Part shown: positions 1 to 12,083 of the stretch, piece after piece
How the letters are laid out: each line of letters begins with the position of its first letter
How positions within the stretch are numbered: the first letter of the stretch is position 1
Origin: Apostichopus japonicus
Lineage: Eukaryota > Echinodermata > Holothuroidea > Aspidochirotida > Stichopodidae
Length of the DNA: 64,000 bases
Reading direction: 5' to 3'
Assembly: GCF_037975245.1 (NCBI RefSeq)
Contig: NC_092564.1
Location: 6,827,984-6,891,983 of the forward strand
The notes under the pieces: model-generated
Databases searched by the model: none
The model's input: only the letters and a program-made list of their open reading frames with translations
What the model was told of the DNA's origin: nothing
Made by a program: the position numbers and the translations under genes

Positions 1-2933
1 ACATTTAATGTGGTCATTGGGACAATATGAGTATGGTGATCGCATCCTCTACAAGTTAAAAACATAACTCGTGTCTTGATAACTTTTGAAGTAAAACCAA
101 GCATTTCTACCAAATCCCGTTGTTTCATAACTGTCCCCGTTATGCATATATGTAATCATGATACACTGTGTATATATATACATATACTGTAACACTGTCA
201 ACCTGTAACGTTCAAAACCACGCACCATAGACTCATAAGAACAAACAGTAATATGTCTGATGTGAAAGGGTGGGAAGGAACCATAAGAGGGTAATCGGTA
301 TAGTTTGGCAGCCGTCGAACACGCGGTGTTGTTTGTTGAATAAACCCAGTCTACATGTGTCGAAAGGGTTAAGCAGAGTGTGCAATATTTACAAAACAAT
401 ATTGTGGTGGCTTTTTAATAACTTACACAAGCTAAACTCTAGAAGCTAAATCCATTATCTTTAACTCTTATCTATGAGACACCACACAAAGTCTTTAACA
501 GAGAGAATAGGAGTTATTGCAGCTAATTGTTTCTCGCATGAATGGACATTTTGTAGTACACTGGATGAAAAGGTTGATTATGAAAAAAATCGGCAATATT
601 TGTCTAAGTAGACTCGACACATGTGACCCGAACCTTGATTTGATAACTTGGTCTGTGCTCACTGACTGACTGTACTATCAGTATACCTTCCGTGTATAGG
701 CCTATACATTTTAGTCGGCTAGGATATGTGGCATCCAGTTTGCTTTATATCAAGACAGATTTCGTCCCTTTCTTAACCCTCTTCCACCCCGCCACCCCCC
801 CCCCCGCCCTCCTCATTTTTATTTAATTTCGTGTGCTTATCATTCCATATTTTAGTTTTATGTATCATCGATTCAATCGGTTGTATTGAACTATTTTGTC
901 GAATAGGTTTATGAAATGGGATAAAATTTGAACTTTTAACGGAATTATATGATTGACACAAGTTAATTCGATATTAGTACAATTTCAGCAAACGTGTATA
1001 GCATCATGGAATTACTTTGGTTATATGTGACACAATGAATTGGAAATTTCCATAAATGGCTGGTCGGGTCCAGTTGGGGGGTGGGGGGGTAGGGGTAGTG
1101 GTGGTGGGTGGGGTGGCCACTTCGGTAAATGGATTAGTATACGGCTTATCCGTTCTATTTCGCGTAACTGGATCATTGTTTTTACTATAGATGTCTATAC
1201 TAATTGATTAGATTATGTTGTGCAGACAAGCTGAAAGCAAAAGAGGTCCAGTTCGCAAAAAAAGTTAGCTTCAAACAACCACTTAGTTCTTGCCTTTTTC
1301 ATTTTCCATTATTTTCACTGTGAGATATGGCTATTACAGTGAGGGAGTGACAGGGGCTTCCACAAAATTTGAAACTGATAAGCTCAGAGGATGCAAAATA
1401 AATAATCGTCCCTATAAAGCTACAGTATGTGGAATGTTAACTTCAATTAAGCAAATCTAAAATCAGATTCAAAACAATTTTAAATCGAACGGGATTTTTT
1501 TTTTTTGCAAAATAAATATTGATATTGGCTGCTCAAAAATGATATATTTTGTTTTTCTTCTCATGTTTAGATTTTCCGTTGCATTAGTCCTTAATCTTTT
1601 GATGACATGTTTCAATAAGATCCGTTTGCTAAATATAGTCACGTGAGCTCAGTGAATATTTGACAGTGAAATTCTGCTATATTTTAATATCAATTTCTGT
1701 GCTCAGAAAAATTGAGTAACTCTGTCTTTATCGTATATGCAATAAATGTTCTTTTCTCTCTCTCTCTTTAATTCTTTAAATAACAGCTACGGGCAAGTGA
1801 CAAACAAAAAAACAAAGTCGTAATACAGAAATTTTTAACTGACAGTACCTTATATTAACAATTACAAAGAAAAACAAATTCTAACAAATATCCTCCGCCA
1901 ATCTCCTTTGTTCTTCCACATCAAAAAGTCTTAAGGAATTGGCTGATCGATTTGAAGGGAATCGCTTCATGTTAACTCTACTAAGTAGCTGTTCCGCGAA
2001 TTTCTGAACGGCTGTGGAGACGAATAATCTGCCTTTTTGTTTCAAAATTTGAATATTAAACTATAGATGAACTAGTTTACCAAACTACATCACCCATGCA
2101 AATAGTAATATCCACCAACTTACTGTAGGTTTAAACATGATAAGTACATTTGACCTCTTTCATTCAACAACACCATGACCTATAAAATATTTTCATATGC
2201 AAACTATGTTATGTGTATTAAATCCTCACATTCTTGTATAAACAAAAACACAAAACAACGTATATATGCTTTTAACCAGAATTGTCTACATATTATTCAT
2301 ATTTTTTTATACTTTTTTCTTCCTTTCATCCTTTCTGCCCAAGCCCTGCCTTTTCATCTTTTGCCACATGTTTGTTTGATATTTCAGTTTTTTGGGGGTC
2401 TTTTCTTACGAAATGAGACTGAATTTTTGTGACATAAGACCGGTTGTGTAGGACCTATATGCATTTGTTCATGGTGTAGCCATTATTATGTTTATACAGC
2501 ATATAAAATATGAGCAAGGAACTATGAATTTCGAGTTAATTGGCACGTAATAATTCATGCTAACCTGCAGACCGCCGATCCATATACCTATAACCGTAAA
2601 GTTCCAACAGGACAATGTCCCCTTTTCGCATTCTGTAAATGATAAACGTACTAAACTTTATACAAAAATTCCCAAAAATAGGTCTTCGATAAACTGAAGC
2701 AGTGTGCGCATATATAATTGCAAGACGCCAAATATATTTCTCCTTTTGGTTTCATAATTTTTTTCTCTTTTTCAAGTTTGATTTGGTCAGTTCATTGCCC
2801 TTTAAATCTGCGAATGATTGCAATTATCTATTTTGTTTGTTTTTCTCATCATAAGTGCTAATTCAAGCAAATTAGAGCAACGCTATAGAACGAGATCTAA
2901 ATCTGAAGAATTGTTCCGCCTGCAGTATATGAA

Positions 2934-2936
<3 letters not shown>
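1..2936. other. Non-coding, no gene recognised
   Basis: AT-rich sequence with C/G runs at about 791-805 and 1075-1115. A 116-codon minus frame (49-399) has no recognisable domain and ordinary composition, so it is not called. Confidence 0.6.

Positions 2937-3021
<85 letters not shown>
2937..3021. repeat. (TA)n microsatellite, about 85 bp
   Basis: Uninterrupted alternating AT. It creates a spurious frame of repeated Tyr-Ile on the plus strand at 2818-3102. Confidence 0.97.
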
Positions 3022-3023
<2 letters not shown>

Positions 3024-3126
3024 CTGTTTTACTCCCAATCACTTACCTAATTCAATTATTGTATCTCACTCGAGATCCAGCCTTTCTCTAAATGTAGCAT
3101 AGTTGTTTAACAGTTTTTCCGTTATT

Positions 3127-3128
<2 letters not shown>

Positions 3129-3163
<35 letters not shown>
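3129..3163. repeat. (TA)n microsatellite, about 35 bp
   Basis: A pure array ending in TATCACATA, the same junction motif as the nearby hairpin arms. Confidence 0.95.
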
Positions 3164-3166
<3 letters not shown>

Positions 3167-3220
3167 ATAGAATGGTGGTCAATATTCACAAAGAGTGCTC
3201 TATGCCAAGGCAGAGCTAGA

Positions 3221-3284
3221 ATATCACATAATATACTTAACTAAACGAGTAGCAGTATGATGATAGTTTAGTTAAGTATATTAT

Positions 3285-3291
<7 letters not shown>
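3221..3291. repeat. Perfect inverted repeat, 26-bp arms, 19-bp loop
   Basis: The arms 3221-3246 and 3266-3291 are exact reverse complements (starting ATATCACATAATATAC); the loop is 3247-3265. The right arm continues directly into a (TA)n array. It could form a stable hairpin or cruciform. It may be a foldback element or a replication product. Confidence 0.95.

Positions 3292-3368
<77 letters not shown>
3288..3368. repeat. (TA)n microsatellite, about 80 bp
   Basis: A pure array following the right arm of the inverted repeat; it ends at ACTGTATATATTAC. Confidence 0.97.
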
Positions 3369-3369
<1 letters not shown>

Positions 3370-6300
3370 TGTATATATTACTTCCTTTGCGGTACCTTTT
3401 TATTAAAATATTTGGAAGAAAAATAATATAATATTTTATTTTACATTGCACCATTGTTACACCTCTTGTTAAAACATGTTGTTGATCCCTTTTCTCGTTC
3501 TGATTGCGAGACTGAGGTCTTTATTTATTTCGATGAACTAAAACATTTTTAATACTTTACTACAACTCAAAATTAATGACCATAATCTTTCAGACTATTA
3601 TTAATGTTTTTTTAATATTTTTTATTATACTTCTAGGCTCATAGCTTGAGTAATATTTTTTAATCATCAGTCTAACCTTAAGGTAACTGGTTTTCTTAGA
3701 ATTTAAAGCTTTATAAAACAAACTTCTACTTCACCCAATAGGCAGGTAGGTTTATTATAGACTCTGGTGAAACGTTACGGCACTGTTTAACAGTGAACAA
3801 TCTGTTAAACCGATTTTATCATAAATTTGATTTCTAAAATCTTCATTTTTCAGGATCTGATTGTAGTAATATCGAACGCATCGTACTACAGTAGTGTATA
3901 CCATGCATGTTACCGTACATTATTCCACAAAAATCGAACAAGGTACTGAAGTACGAAATTTATTCATATGGAAACTTGGCAGAAAATCATAAAACCGAAA
4001 TTTGAGTTTATCTCACATCATTTTTTTTTCTATATTCGTATGATATATATGAACTCCCAAATTGTTGAACTATGGACTGTGTACCTCGGTTACGCAAATT
4101 ATATGTTAAACCAACTTCTTGTTGTAAACTTGTTCTAAAAGTGTGTGTATATAAGCTATATAAGATACTGTTATGTTGTTTCATTTTATTTTAATTTAAT
4201 TTAATTTTTCTTCGGGAAGGGGTAGGGTAGAAGTTTGCGAGTTACCAACATATAGATTAATTAACGTGGGCCACGAGGTTCAGAGAATTAAAAAAAGAAA
4301 ACTTTGAGTTACTAGAGAGTTAATCTTTGAAATGGCAGAATGTGGTTACATATTATCAACTTGTGATCAAAATATTAATTTCATATTAAACACTTCTTTC
4401 ATTATATTATGTAATTCGTGAGTGAGAAAATGTACAGCTTAACTGGTACAAATTTGATTTAATTTAAAACAGTGCATGAACTTTGATTTAATCTATAAAA
4501 TCGACACGCGTATTACCATTAACCTCTTCGTTCCGAGTGACCATTGATCTCATACATTATGATATATGATTTCATTCATAATTTCATAAGATTGAAAATT
4601 TTTAATCTCACTTTCGATTGACCTTCTTTTGTTTGTTAATTTCTTCAACGAATTATCAAGAAAACGGTCTCTACGACATGGAATGAACACTAAAAGAAAA
4701 ACAACGTAGGAGATTAATTTTGTACTGCTTTCAAATATTTTATGGTGAAAATTAATACCATGGAGGAATTTTCACCCCCACGAAAAAGAATAATTTTTTG
4801 TCCTTTTCGATTGCCGGTTATTTTAGATTGGTTTACCAAATTTCGTTTAGATTGAAATTTACTCACACTAAATTTTCAATCTATACTGAATAAATAATAA
4901 CGATATTGGACCGGACAAAAGGCGTGTCACTTTGCATTGTTAATGCCAAATATTCTCCTCGTACGATAGACGAACAACATTCACTCTCTCTGTTTAAAAA
5001 GTACGGTAACATTAGGACGACACGAGTATACAGTCTTTCTTGAATCACTCCATTACTGCAGAGGTTAGTTATATGCCAATCAAAGGCTCGAAGATTGGCG
5101 CCAATTAAGTTCCTTTTTTTAAACGAAGTATTTGTCAGTTGATACTCTCCGAAAGCCCTTGTTTACTAGGACTCCAAATGAAACGGATGATTGTAACAGA
5201 CTATCATAAATTTGGAAATGGTATATACGCCCATGTGGGATTGTATGTACGGAGTATACACAGTGTAACGCCTTACAAAACATGTCGGAATGTTTATCTT
5301 TATATAGGTTTAACTGCAGTAGAATGCTGCAGTTGCATACACCTGGGCATGTTCAGATACAGTTAACAAGGGTTTAGCCTACAGTACTGTAATTGTTCAT
5401 TAACATACCAGCAACAACAACAAATAAATAAATAATAAAATTATTATAAAAAATCACGTGATTTGGTGGAGATTTATTTGGATCAAATGTGATCGAATGA
5501 TACATCTGTGAAACTTTTCTTTTCAACATTTTCTTTTTTCGATTTTCGAAATATCTTAATTCTGGATAAGTCTTACTAACTAAAAAGGGTCGTGCGATTG
5601 TTCTAATATCAAGAGACTTATTAACATATTCATGATCTTATCTGGACATCACAGTGCAAAATATTTGTAATAAATGAGTATGAACGGGGGTTCTAAATGG
5701 TATACTTCCGTCAGTGTTCAGTGACCTAACATAATGTGTTCTTATATATGAGCTTGGGAGAAATTAATTTGAAAGCTTATTTTAGTTTCTATTAAAGGTT
5801 CGTTGTCTTACACCCTATCATGAAACATCTTATTGAGAAATGACTGATCAGGTATTTCATCATACTCATGATCAAGTACATGGTTTGCATGTTCTTAGGT
5901 AAAATTCCGGCGATATTAGCAGTATACCGTTCTAATAGTTAGTTTAATGAGCATGTTATCTTTCATTAAAAGAAGTACACATATGAAATCATTATTTTGT
6001 TATAAACACAATCTCCCCTTTGTGAGGTTCAAAATCTGACTTCATATTGCTACTATTTTAATTTTTCATTAAAGTACTAGTTCCGCGATAAACACTAACT
6101 ATATAGCAGTCCTATTTAATAGCATACTTCACGGTCGTATGCACTGACTGGTATACAGAGTAACCCTCCGTCATACCTATGGCATGAATCAGGCTAGTTT
6201 CAACATTTCCGCCAACTTGGCACGTAATTTACGCCTTTTATAAATTACCCCCTTTTTTGGAAAAGAAAAGAAAGAATTTGTTTCCGGCAGACCAATTCAA

Positions 6301-6689
6301 TAAAAAGGACTTAGATGAAGAAGTGCTTGAGATGTTTCCTGGAAGATGTCTGATGACATCATTAAGATTTGTGCAGCGATTTAGGTACATCTTACTGTTA
6401 AATGTCATTTTTAACTGTACGTTGAAATAAACTTCCGCGTCTTGCTAATTTTCAATATCCAAGAATATGTGTTCTTCACAGTGAGTACGGATTTACAGTG
6501 ATTTTTATAAAACTTCATCAAAACACATCGATTTTACAAAACATGGATGTTTCATAATATTGTAATGTGTTTATTTATGTTCATATAAAACTTGTACGTT
6601 ATAACTTATAAGCAAACCTTCATTTTGCTATTTATTCTCTACAAAAAGAGTATAGTATCCTATACTAATTATCCTGTAGCACAACGTAC

Positions 6690-6747
6690 CGACTTGAGCA
6701 AGTCTACTGCACATTGAACGACTTGGGCAAGTCTACTGTACATTCAA
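6690..6747. repeat. 29-bp tandem duplication
   Basis: Two adjacent 29-base units (6690-6718 and 6719-6747) differ at about three positions. Each contains the small inverted repeat ACTTG..CAAGT. Confidence 0.85.
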
Positions 6748-7080
6748 CTTCAGCATTAAAACATCATTTCCTTTTATTGACCGCAGTTAACAGCATTTTG
6801 TTCTGTCAAAAACTTACCGAGTGTGATTTTAAATTTACGATTAACATTGATCAAATTAAGACACATTCCTGAAAATTAACGAATTCGAAAGAATTTTAGA
6901 AAAATGTATCACTTATAGATTCGCCATTTCATTCCATGTTTATCACATGCCATTCTAAATTAACGTTTCATTCACATAAGAAAGAATATTATTTATATCA
7001 CAACTAAATGTACTGCATAAAAGGATATGTACCTATCTCATCTGTATTTCTGTGTTCCTGTGAGTTCGTTTTAGTTTCCC

Positions 7081-7115
7081 CCTCAAAGAAGAGCCAGCTA
7101 GAATCGAAACGTCAG
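7081..7115 (+). ncRNA. Hammerhead-like motif, degenerate (Penelope-type signature)
   Basis: The stretch ends in GAATCGAAACGTCAG, matching the conserved GAAAC-GTC side of minimal type I hammerheads found in Penelope-like retroelements. The catalytic CTGANGA box is damaged (CTCAAAGA) and helix II pairs poorly. It aligns with 62011-62049 over about 35 bases, with weaker similarity outside. It is probably a dead remnant. Confidence 0.35.
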
Positions 7116-8716
7116 TCTCTCGCATTTTTATACAGCGAAGCCCTACCTACCAAACAGCCTTTGCTAAGCAGTTTTTCAAGTTTTATCTTTCCCCCTTGTC
7201 TCTCTTTGAATATAGAGTGTTATAAAAAGTTACAGAATCCACGCGTTTTAATACTTGCAAGATTTGGCATGTTACTTCTTGGACCTAATCTCCGTATATA
7301 AGCTGTATATGTTTACAACAAACATATCATGATTTATGTATGCTTTTAAATTCTTTACAAACACAACACACACACTGAACAGGAAAAGTAAGTCTATTTG
7401 CTATACTTGATTAAGTCACTAATCAAGCTCAAAAATCTGCTTAGGTGATTGAATTTTCTCATTCATCCCTCAAGATTTCTTGTCAATCCGTCTCTTTTTA
7501 CAATGCCTTGTTTGCAAACTTTCTGGAAATAATTCGTTAATTCCTTTGACTCGACACTTGTTGTGGGGGGAAGATTTTCTCGCGTAAACCGATTCACTTT
7601 TGTAAACACCTCTTCAAGTGCCCGTATCGTTTTAATTGGTCATCAAGAATACCTCAATCAGGAACCACAGCACGCTCAATTGGGGAAATCGTTACCAGTC
7701 CTATAACTCAATTGATTGTATGACTCCCCCACCATAGCCTAAGCAGCTTAGGCTCGCTTCGCATTAACGGAGAAAACCCCATTTTGACCTAAAGCTTTAC
7801 GTTGAATTGTTATCCCATTGTCCTGCAATTGAAGGCAATAAGAGGCGGCACAGCTTTGATGTTTAATCACTGCAATTCGCCTTCTCCTCTAAATTTGTTT
7901 TCTTTTTGCTCTTTTGTTAAACCGGGCGATCTCTGGTTAAATCGAAATTTTTGTGACTGTGATACCCACTTAAAACATTCTAATCTTATTCAATAGCCCC
8001 ACCAACGTGGTTTTGTCGGTGCCGATCTTTTGTATTATTCTTCCTATTCAAAGTGGCCATCATTAACACCTAAACTATCAATAGCTACAAGGTGATTTGC
8101 ACGCCCTGTGGCCCATCTCTTTGAAAGATATCAACCCTCTGACATCAAGTGATATCAATTGATTCTATGACTTTTTTTTATGTGCCCCATTCTATATTGT
8201 CTCAAATCGTTTTGTCGATATCATGTCTTTCATGAGAAGACGGACCGGCGATTTAAGAAAAAAACACGACCTCATCATCTTTTCAATTTGACTTGCAACT
8301 CACTGACACAGAGACAAATTGAAAACATACCATAAAATGTCTCAGGAGAAACAAATTAGACCGGACATTGTATGGATTTTTTTTTTAAATTCCATGGTAC
8401 ATTATGTTATGAGGCCTCATTTAAAAGTGCCATAAGGTTTCTTGGCCTTTCAGCTAAGATCATTAGTGATAACACTGTAAAGCTTACCTTTCTGTAAGAA
8501 ATGTTAAAGTGGTTTAAGTTCGTGGATATAAGAAAAAATAAGATCAAGTATGGGAAACAAACTTCTGTACAGTATGAATATTCTTATATATTATTCATAG
8601 CTGCAATTACTGCAACAATATTCATTTCTCACATATATTTAGCGGTGCCAACGTATGTGTGGCAAACATGGTATTGGTCTGAATGACAATATTTTTGCAC
8701 AGTGGAGACTTTAAAA

Positions 8717-9127
8717 CAGGGATTCCCTAACTGGGTGCATGAACCACAAGGGGGTGCGTGAGTCCATCCCAAGGGGTCCGTGAGACGTTTCTGAAAGTCA
8801 GAACTAGAGTATTTTTGTTGAACTAAAATCTGATATATCATATAATTTAGTAATGTACAAAAGTCGTACCTATCGACACACTCTTTTCGCGTTCCATACG
8901 CATATGTTGCCATAGTACCGTACCGTGCATGCGATAAATAACTGAATTATGAAACAGACGTTTTTTTTTATTACAATATTATACTATAAACTTGATCTTT
9001 CACGAATCACTATTATGCGTATTATAGTATAATAATGACTCAGACCGTGTCTCGAAATGTTGGGGGTTCGTGGACAACTCTGACATCCACAGGGGTTTTG
9101 TAGGGGGATAAAGTTAGGGAAACCCTG
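8717..9127. mobile_element. hAT-like MITE, 411 bp
   Basis: The ends are inverted copies: CAGGGATTCCCTAACT at the left and, read from the right end, CAGGGTTTCCCTAACT. The flanks are CTTTAAAA (8709-8716) and CTTTTAAA (9128-9135), which match at 7 of 8 positions and look like an 8-bp target duplication. CAGGG ends and 8-bp duplications are typical of hAT transposons. There is no transposase frame, so it is a non-autonomous deletion derivative. Frames inside it (8629-8913, 9040-9327, minus) are chance. Confidence 0.75.
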
Positions 9128-9211
9128 CTTTTAAACGTATCAGTTGCATGTCCACTTATAATGAGACATCTATGGTCTTCGTATTTCTTTGGCTGATGAA
9201 TATCGACGATG

Positions 9212-9474
9212 CAGGATTTTAAAAGAAGGAGGTGGTGTGACCCTGGCCTGGAAAGTCCCTGGTGGGGAGCCGGAGGGGGGGTTCCCTCAAAATATTGTCG
9301 TGAACAGGTCAGTGCATTCTGAGGCACATGTATGGGCTATAAATTAGGTCTATAATAAGGTCTACACGCAATGTTGTGATAATAACTAAATTTCATTTTA
9401 GTGTGGGGTCGAAAAAGAAGGAAGAATTGAGAGGTGGGGGGGGGGTTACACCCGCACCCCTGGATCCGCGCCAG
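9212..9474 (+). mobile_element. Short hAT-like repeat, family copy 1
   Basis: The right end carries CCTGGATCCGCGCCAG, resembling the inverted ends of hAT-type MITEs; the left end near 9212 (CAGGATTTTAAAAG) is degraded. The interior, from ATTCTGAGGCA (about 9317) to GTGTGGGGTCGAAAAAG (about 9402), matches copies at 54994-55275 and, inverted, 34640-34787. No target duplication is visible. It has no coding capacity. Confidence 0.5.
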
Positions 9475-10775
9475 GGAATAGATTATACGTGTTATCTGGA
9501 AAAGCTCTACTGGCACTTGAAGAATTCCCCGGAAACTGTATGCAGCCTATGAATATGCATGATGCTCATGCAGGAGGGTACACACTGACCCACTGAGATT
9601 TTAGCACAATTGTTACAGGACGTTCTAAGATACATCAGTTCATTTCAGAATATGAAATGACACGCTGTACTAGTCATGACGTCATCGTGATCGATCACGT
9701 GGATATGTTTCTTCTGTAATGAGACCGTGGGGATTAGAACGAGATTAGTCTGGCAATCGTGTCGTTATGCTAGTTTCCTTTCTTACAAATCCGTAGAGAA
9801 AAGTTACTCGTTATCAAACCCTCATTATCATTGTCAGTATAGGTAGAGTCAACAATATCAGAAATACAAAGGAAGACAACCAATGTTTTACATTACCCCC
9901 TCCCCCCCCCGCCCACCCTCGCCCCAATCGAAATAGCTTAAAGGTGGTAACTCGACGTCATTCTCTTGAATGATTAGTTATATTTTTACGGTAATGGAGA
10001 GACCATTGATTATATTACATCATGTCAAAGCTTCCCTGGTTACATCAAGTACATTAATTATAAGCCTACCAACGTGAGTTGTTTTGGGGAAGAGTTTTCA
10101 ATTGTCTTTCCTTGAGGATGTCTCAATATTGTAGCACAATATCTATGTACCGATCAGGTAAAGAAAAAATATTCGCAAATCATCTTACAAGCAGTAGACG
10201 TAATGTTGTATTATCTTAAAATTCTATACACACAGTATATTACAGAATTTCAGCAACATTTTCATTTTCCTAGGCACTGTTTTCCTTTTAAACATTTCTC
10301 AATATATTTGAATAATTTTTTATGGTTACTATACGCAAAGGTAAGGGGGCTACTTTTGAAGAAGGGTTGGGGGGGGGGGGGGTACAGGCATGTTCCCCTG
10401 AAACAAAAGGAGCAAACAATGGAACCAATGTTTTGCCCTGGAAACTGACACGAGAACAAATTGAAACTCCATACTGAGGGCGCTAAACTTAAACGATCGA
10501 TGAGACATCTGTCTCTCAAAACGACACAAAAAGATCGATTTTGCTTTCAGGTTGAACTTTTTTATCGATTATGAATTATACAAAGAAAGAAGAAATTCAA
10601 TGTTTATTCACCTCTTGTGTTGATCAGGAATTATTTGATAACGTTGTGATTTTTTGGACAAGGTAAAAGTAGCATATGTATAGTAAAATGCCTATCTATT
10701 CCATTCGAATAATCTCACTTGGCTAGCACAGTCATGATCACACAGTTATAGTTTTCGATGAAAGGGGACTGGGGT

Positions 10776-11070
10776 CAGGCGCGTAGCCAAGGGGGGGGCG
10801 AAGGGGGCGGCCGCCCCCCCCCCCCTTGAGCATATTTTGTACAAAATTTTTAAAGGTTTTTATGATATCGCTAGTATTTTCAAAAGAGAAAATGCTAAGA
10901 TGCAACTTACAAGGCATGGGAAGTGCCATTTCCTGCGATCTGGGAGGCATTTACAGCCAAAATTTTCTTGTACGCTTCGCGCCAACCATGGTGGCGCTAC
11001 GCTTAGATAGTTTGCAATGCGGAATCTACAGTTTCGCCCCTCCCTTGGCAAATTCCTGGCTACGCGCCTG
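10776..11070. mobile_element. hAT-like MITE, 295 bp, with perfect 8-bp target duplication
   Basis: It starts CAGGCGCGTAGCCA and ends in the exact inverse TGGCTACGCGCCTG. Both flanks carry ACTGGGGT (10768-10775 and 11071-11078), a perfect 8-bp target duplication as made by hAT transposases. A G-run then C-run lies just inside the left end (10791-10825). No transposase is encoded; frames across it (10738-10950 and 10860-11051 minus, 10826-11071 plus) are chance. The intact duplication suggests a fairly recent insertion. Confidence 0.9.
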
Positions 11071-12025
11071 ACTGGGGTTGAAGGTGGATCAAGTGGGTTT
11101 GCTTGGGTGAATTTTCTTTAAATGCACTATAGTAACCCTGTTCGAGTTGCACGGTGTGTGTTCTGACGTATGCCAAAGACAATTTCACACTTTGTATGTG
11201 TCGATGACTCTTAAGAGGATTAAAATTCCACCCTTATTTAAGAGTGACTTTATGACAATTTAGCTCTACAACTATTGCGTATTTTTCGCTGTATGTAAGA
11301 GCTAACTTTGCAAGAGTTTTACCCTTAGGAAAAGACTGAATTCATTCCTAGATAGAGTGATAATTTTGAGCACTCTCAGAGAAGTAAATTCAGAAGTACA
11401 TGTTACCTCAAACCTCCCATAGAAACGTTAAACTTCTGGACAATTTTATCCCCCCCCCCCCCATGAAAAAAACAGGCCAAAGACATTTCTTACATAAAAA
11501 TGACTGTTTCAAATTGATAAGGAGAATAATTATTTAATTTCTCTGATATATTTGCATGTAGGGATATATATATATATATTCTATAATTATAGGGAAAGTT
11601 TTTTATCTAAATAAAGCATTGCAAAGGACCTCGGTGAGTGACGTCATTCAACATCTCCAAAATTTCTTACGTAAATCACATCTTTTTGTCTATATCCTCC
11701 ATTCGGACTAGGTGTAGCAAGTTGATCGAGTCTGACACCGTGACACTATACCCGAACTCGGCCCTAGAAAACAGATATCTAACAAGCGATGATTTTTATT
11801 ATGCATGTTCTAGTTCAGCTTTTTAAGTTATGTTCCCTTAATCCAGTATGTAAAGGGGGTGGGGGGGGGGCGAGAGTAAATTCTTATGTCTCAAGAGTGT
11901 ATAGTTTACTTACAGAAAAGGGGAAAAATCATACAATAGGTATATTTTATATTTGTGGGATAATGTTGCAGCAAAAGTTGAACGTTTCCGAGACGAGAAG
12001 ATATGTTTATATATAGGTATATATT

Positions 12026-12030
<5 letters not shown>

Positions 12031-12079
<49 letters not shown>
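12031..12079. repeat. (TA)n microsatellite
   Basis: About 49 bp of alternating AT. This is the last long (TA)n array before a gap lasting to 28.7 kb. Confidence 0.95.

Positions 12080-12083
<4 letters not shown>

Larger units (their letters stand above)
3380..8708. other. Non-coding flank or intron
   Basis: Apart from the 29-bp duplication and the hammerhead-like motif, I see no feature. A moderately G+C-richer patch at about 7640-7990 contains no convincing frame; it could be conserved regulatory DNA, but only a cross-species comparison would tell. Confidence 0.5.
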
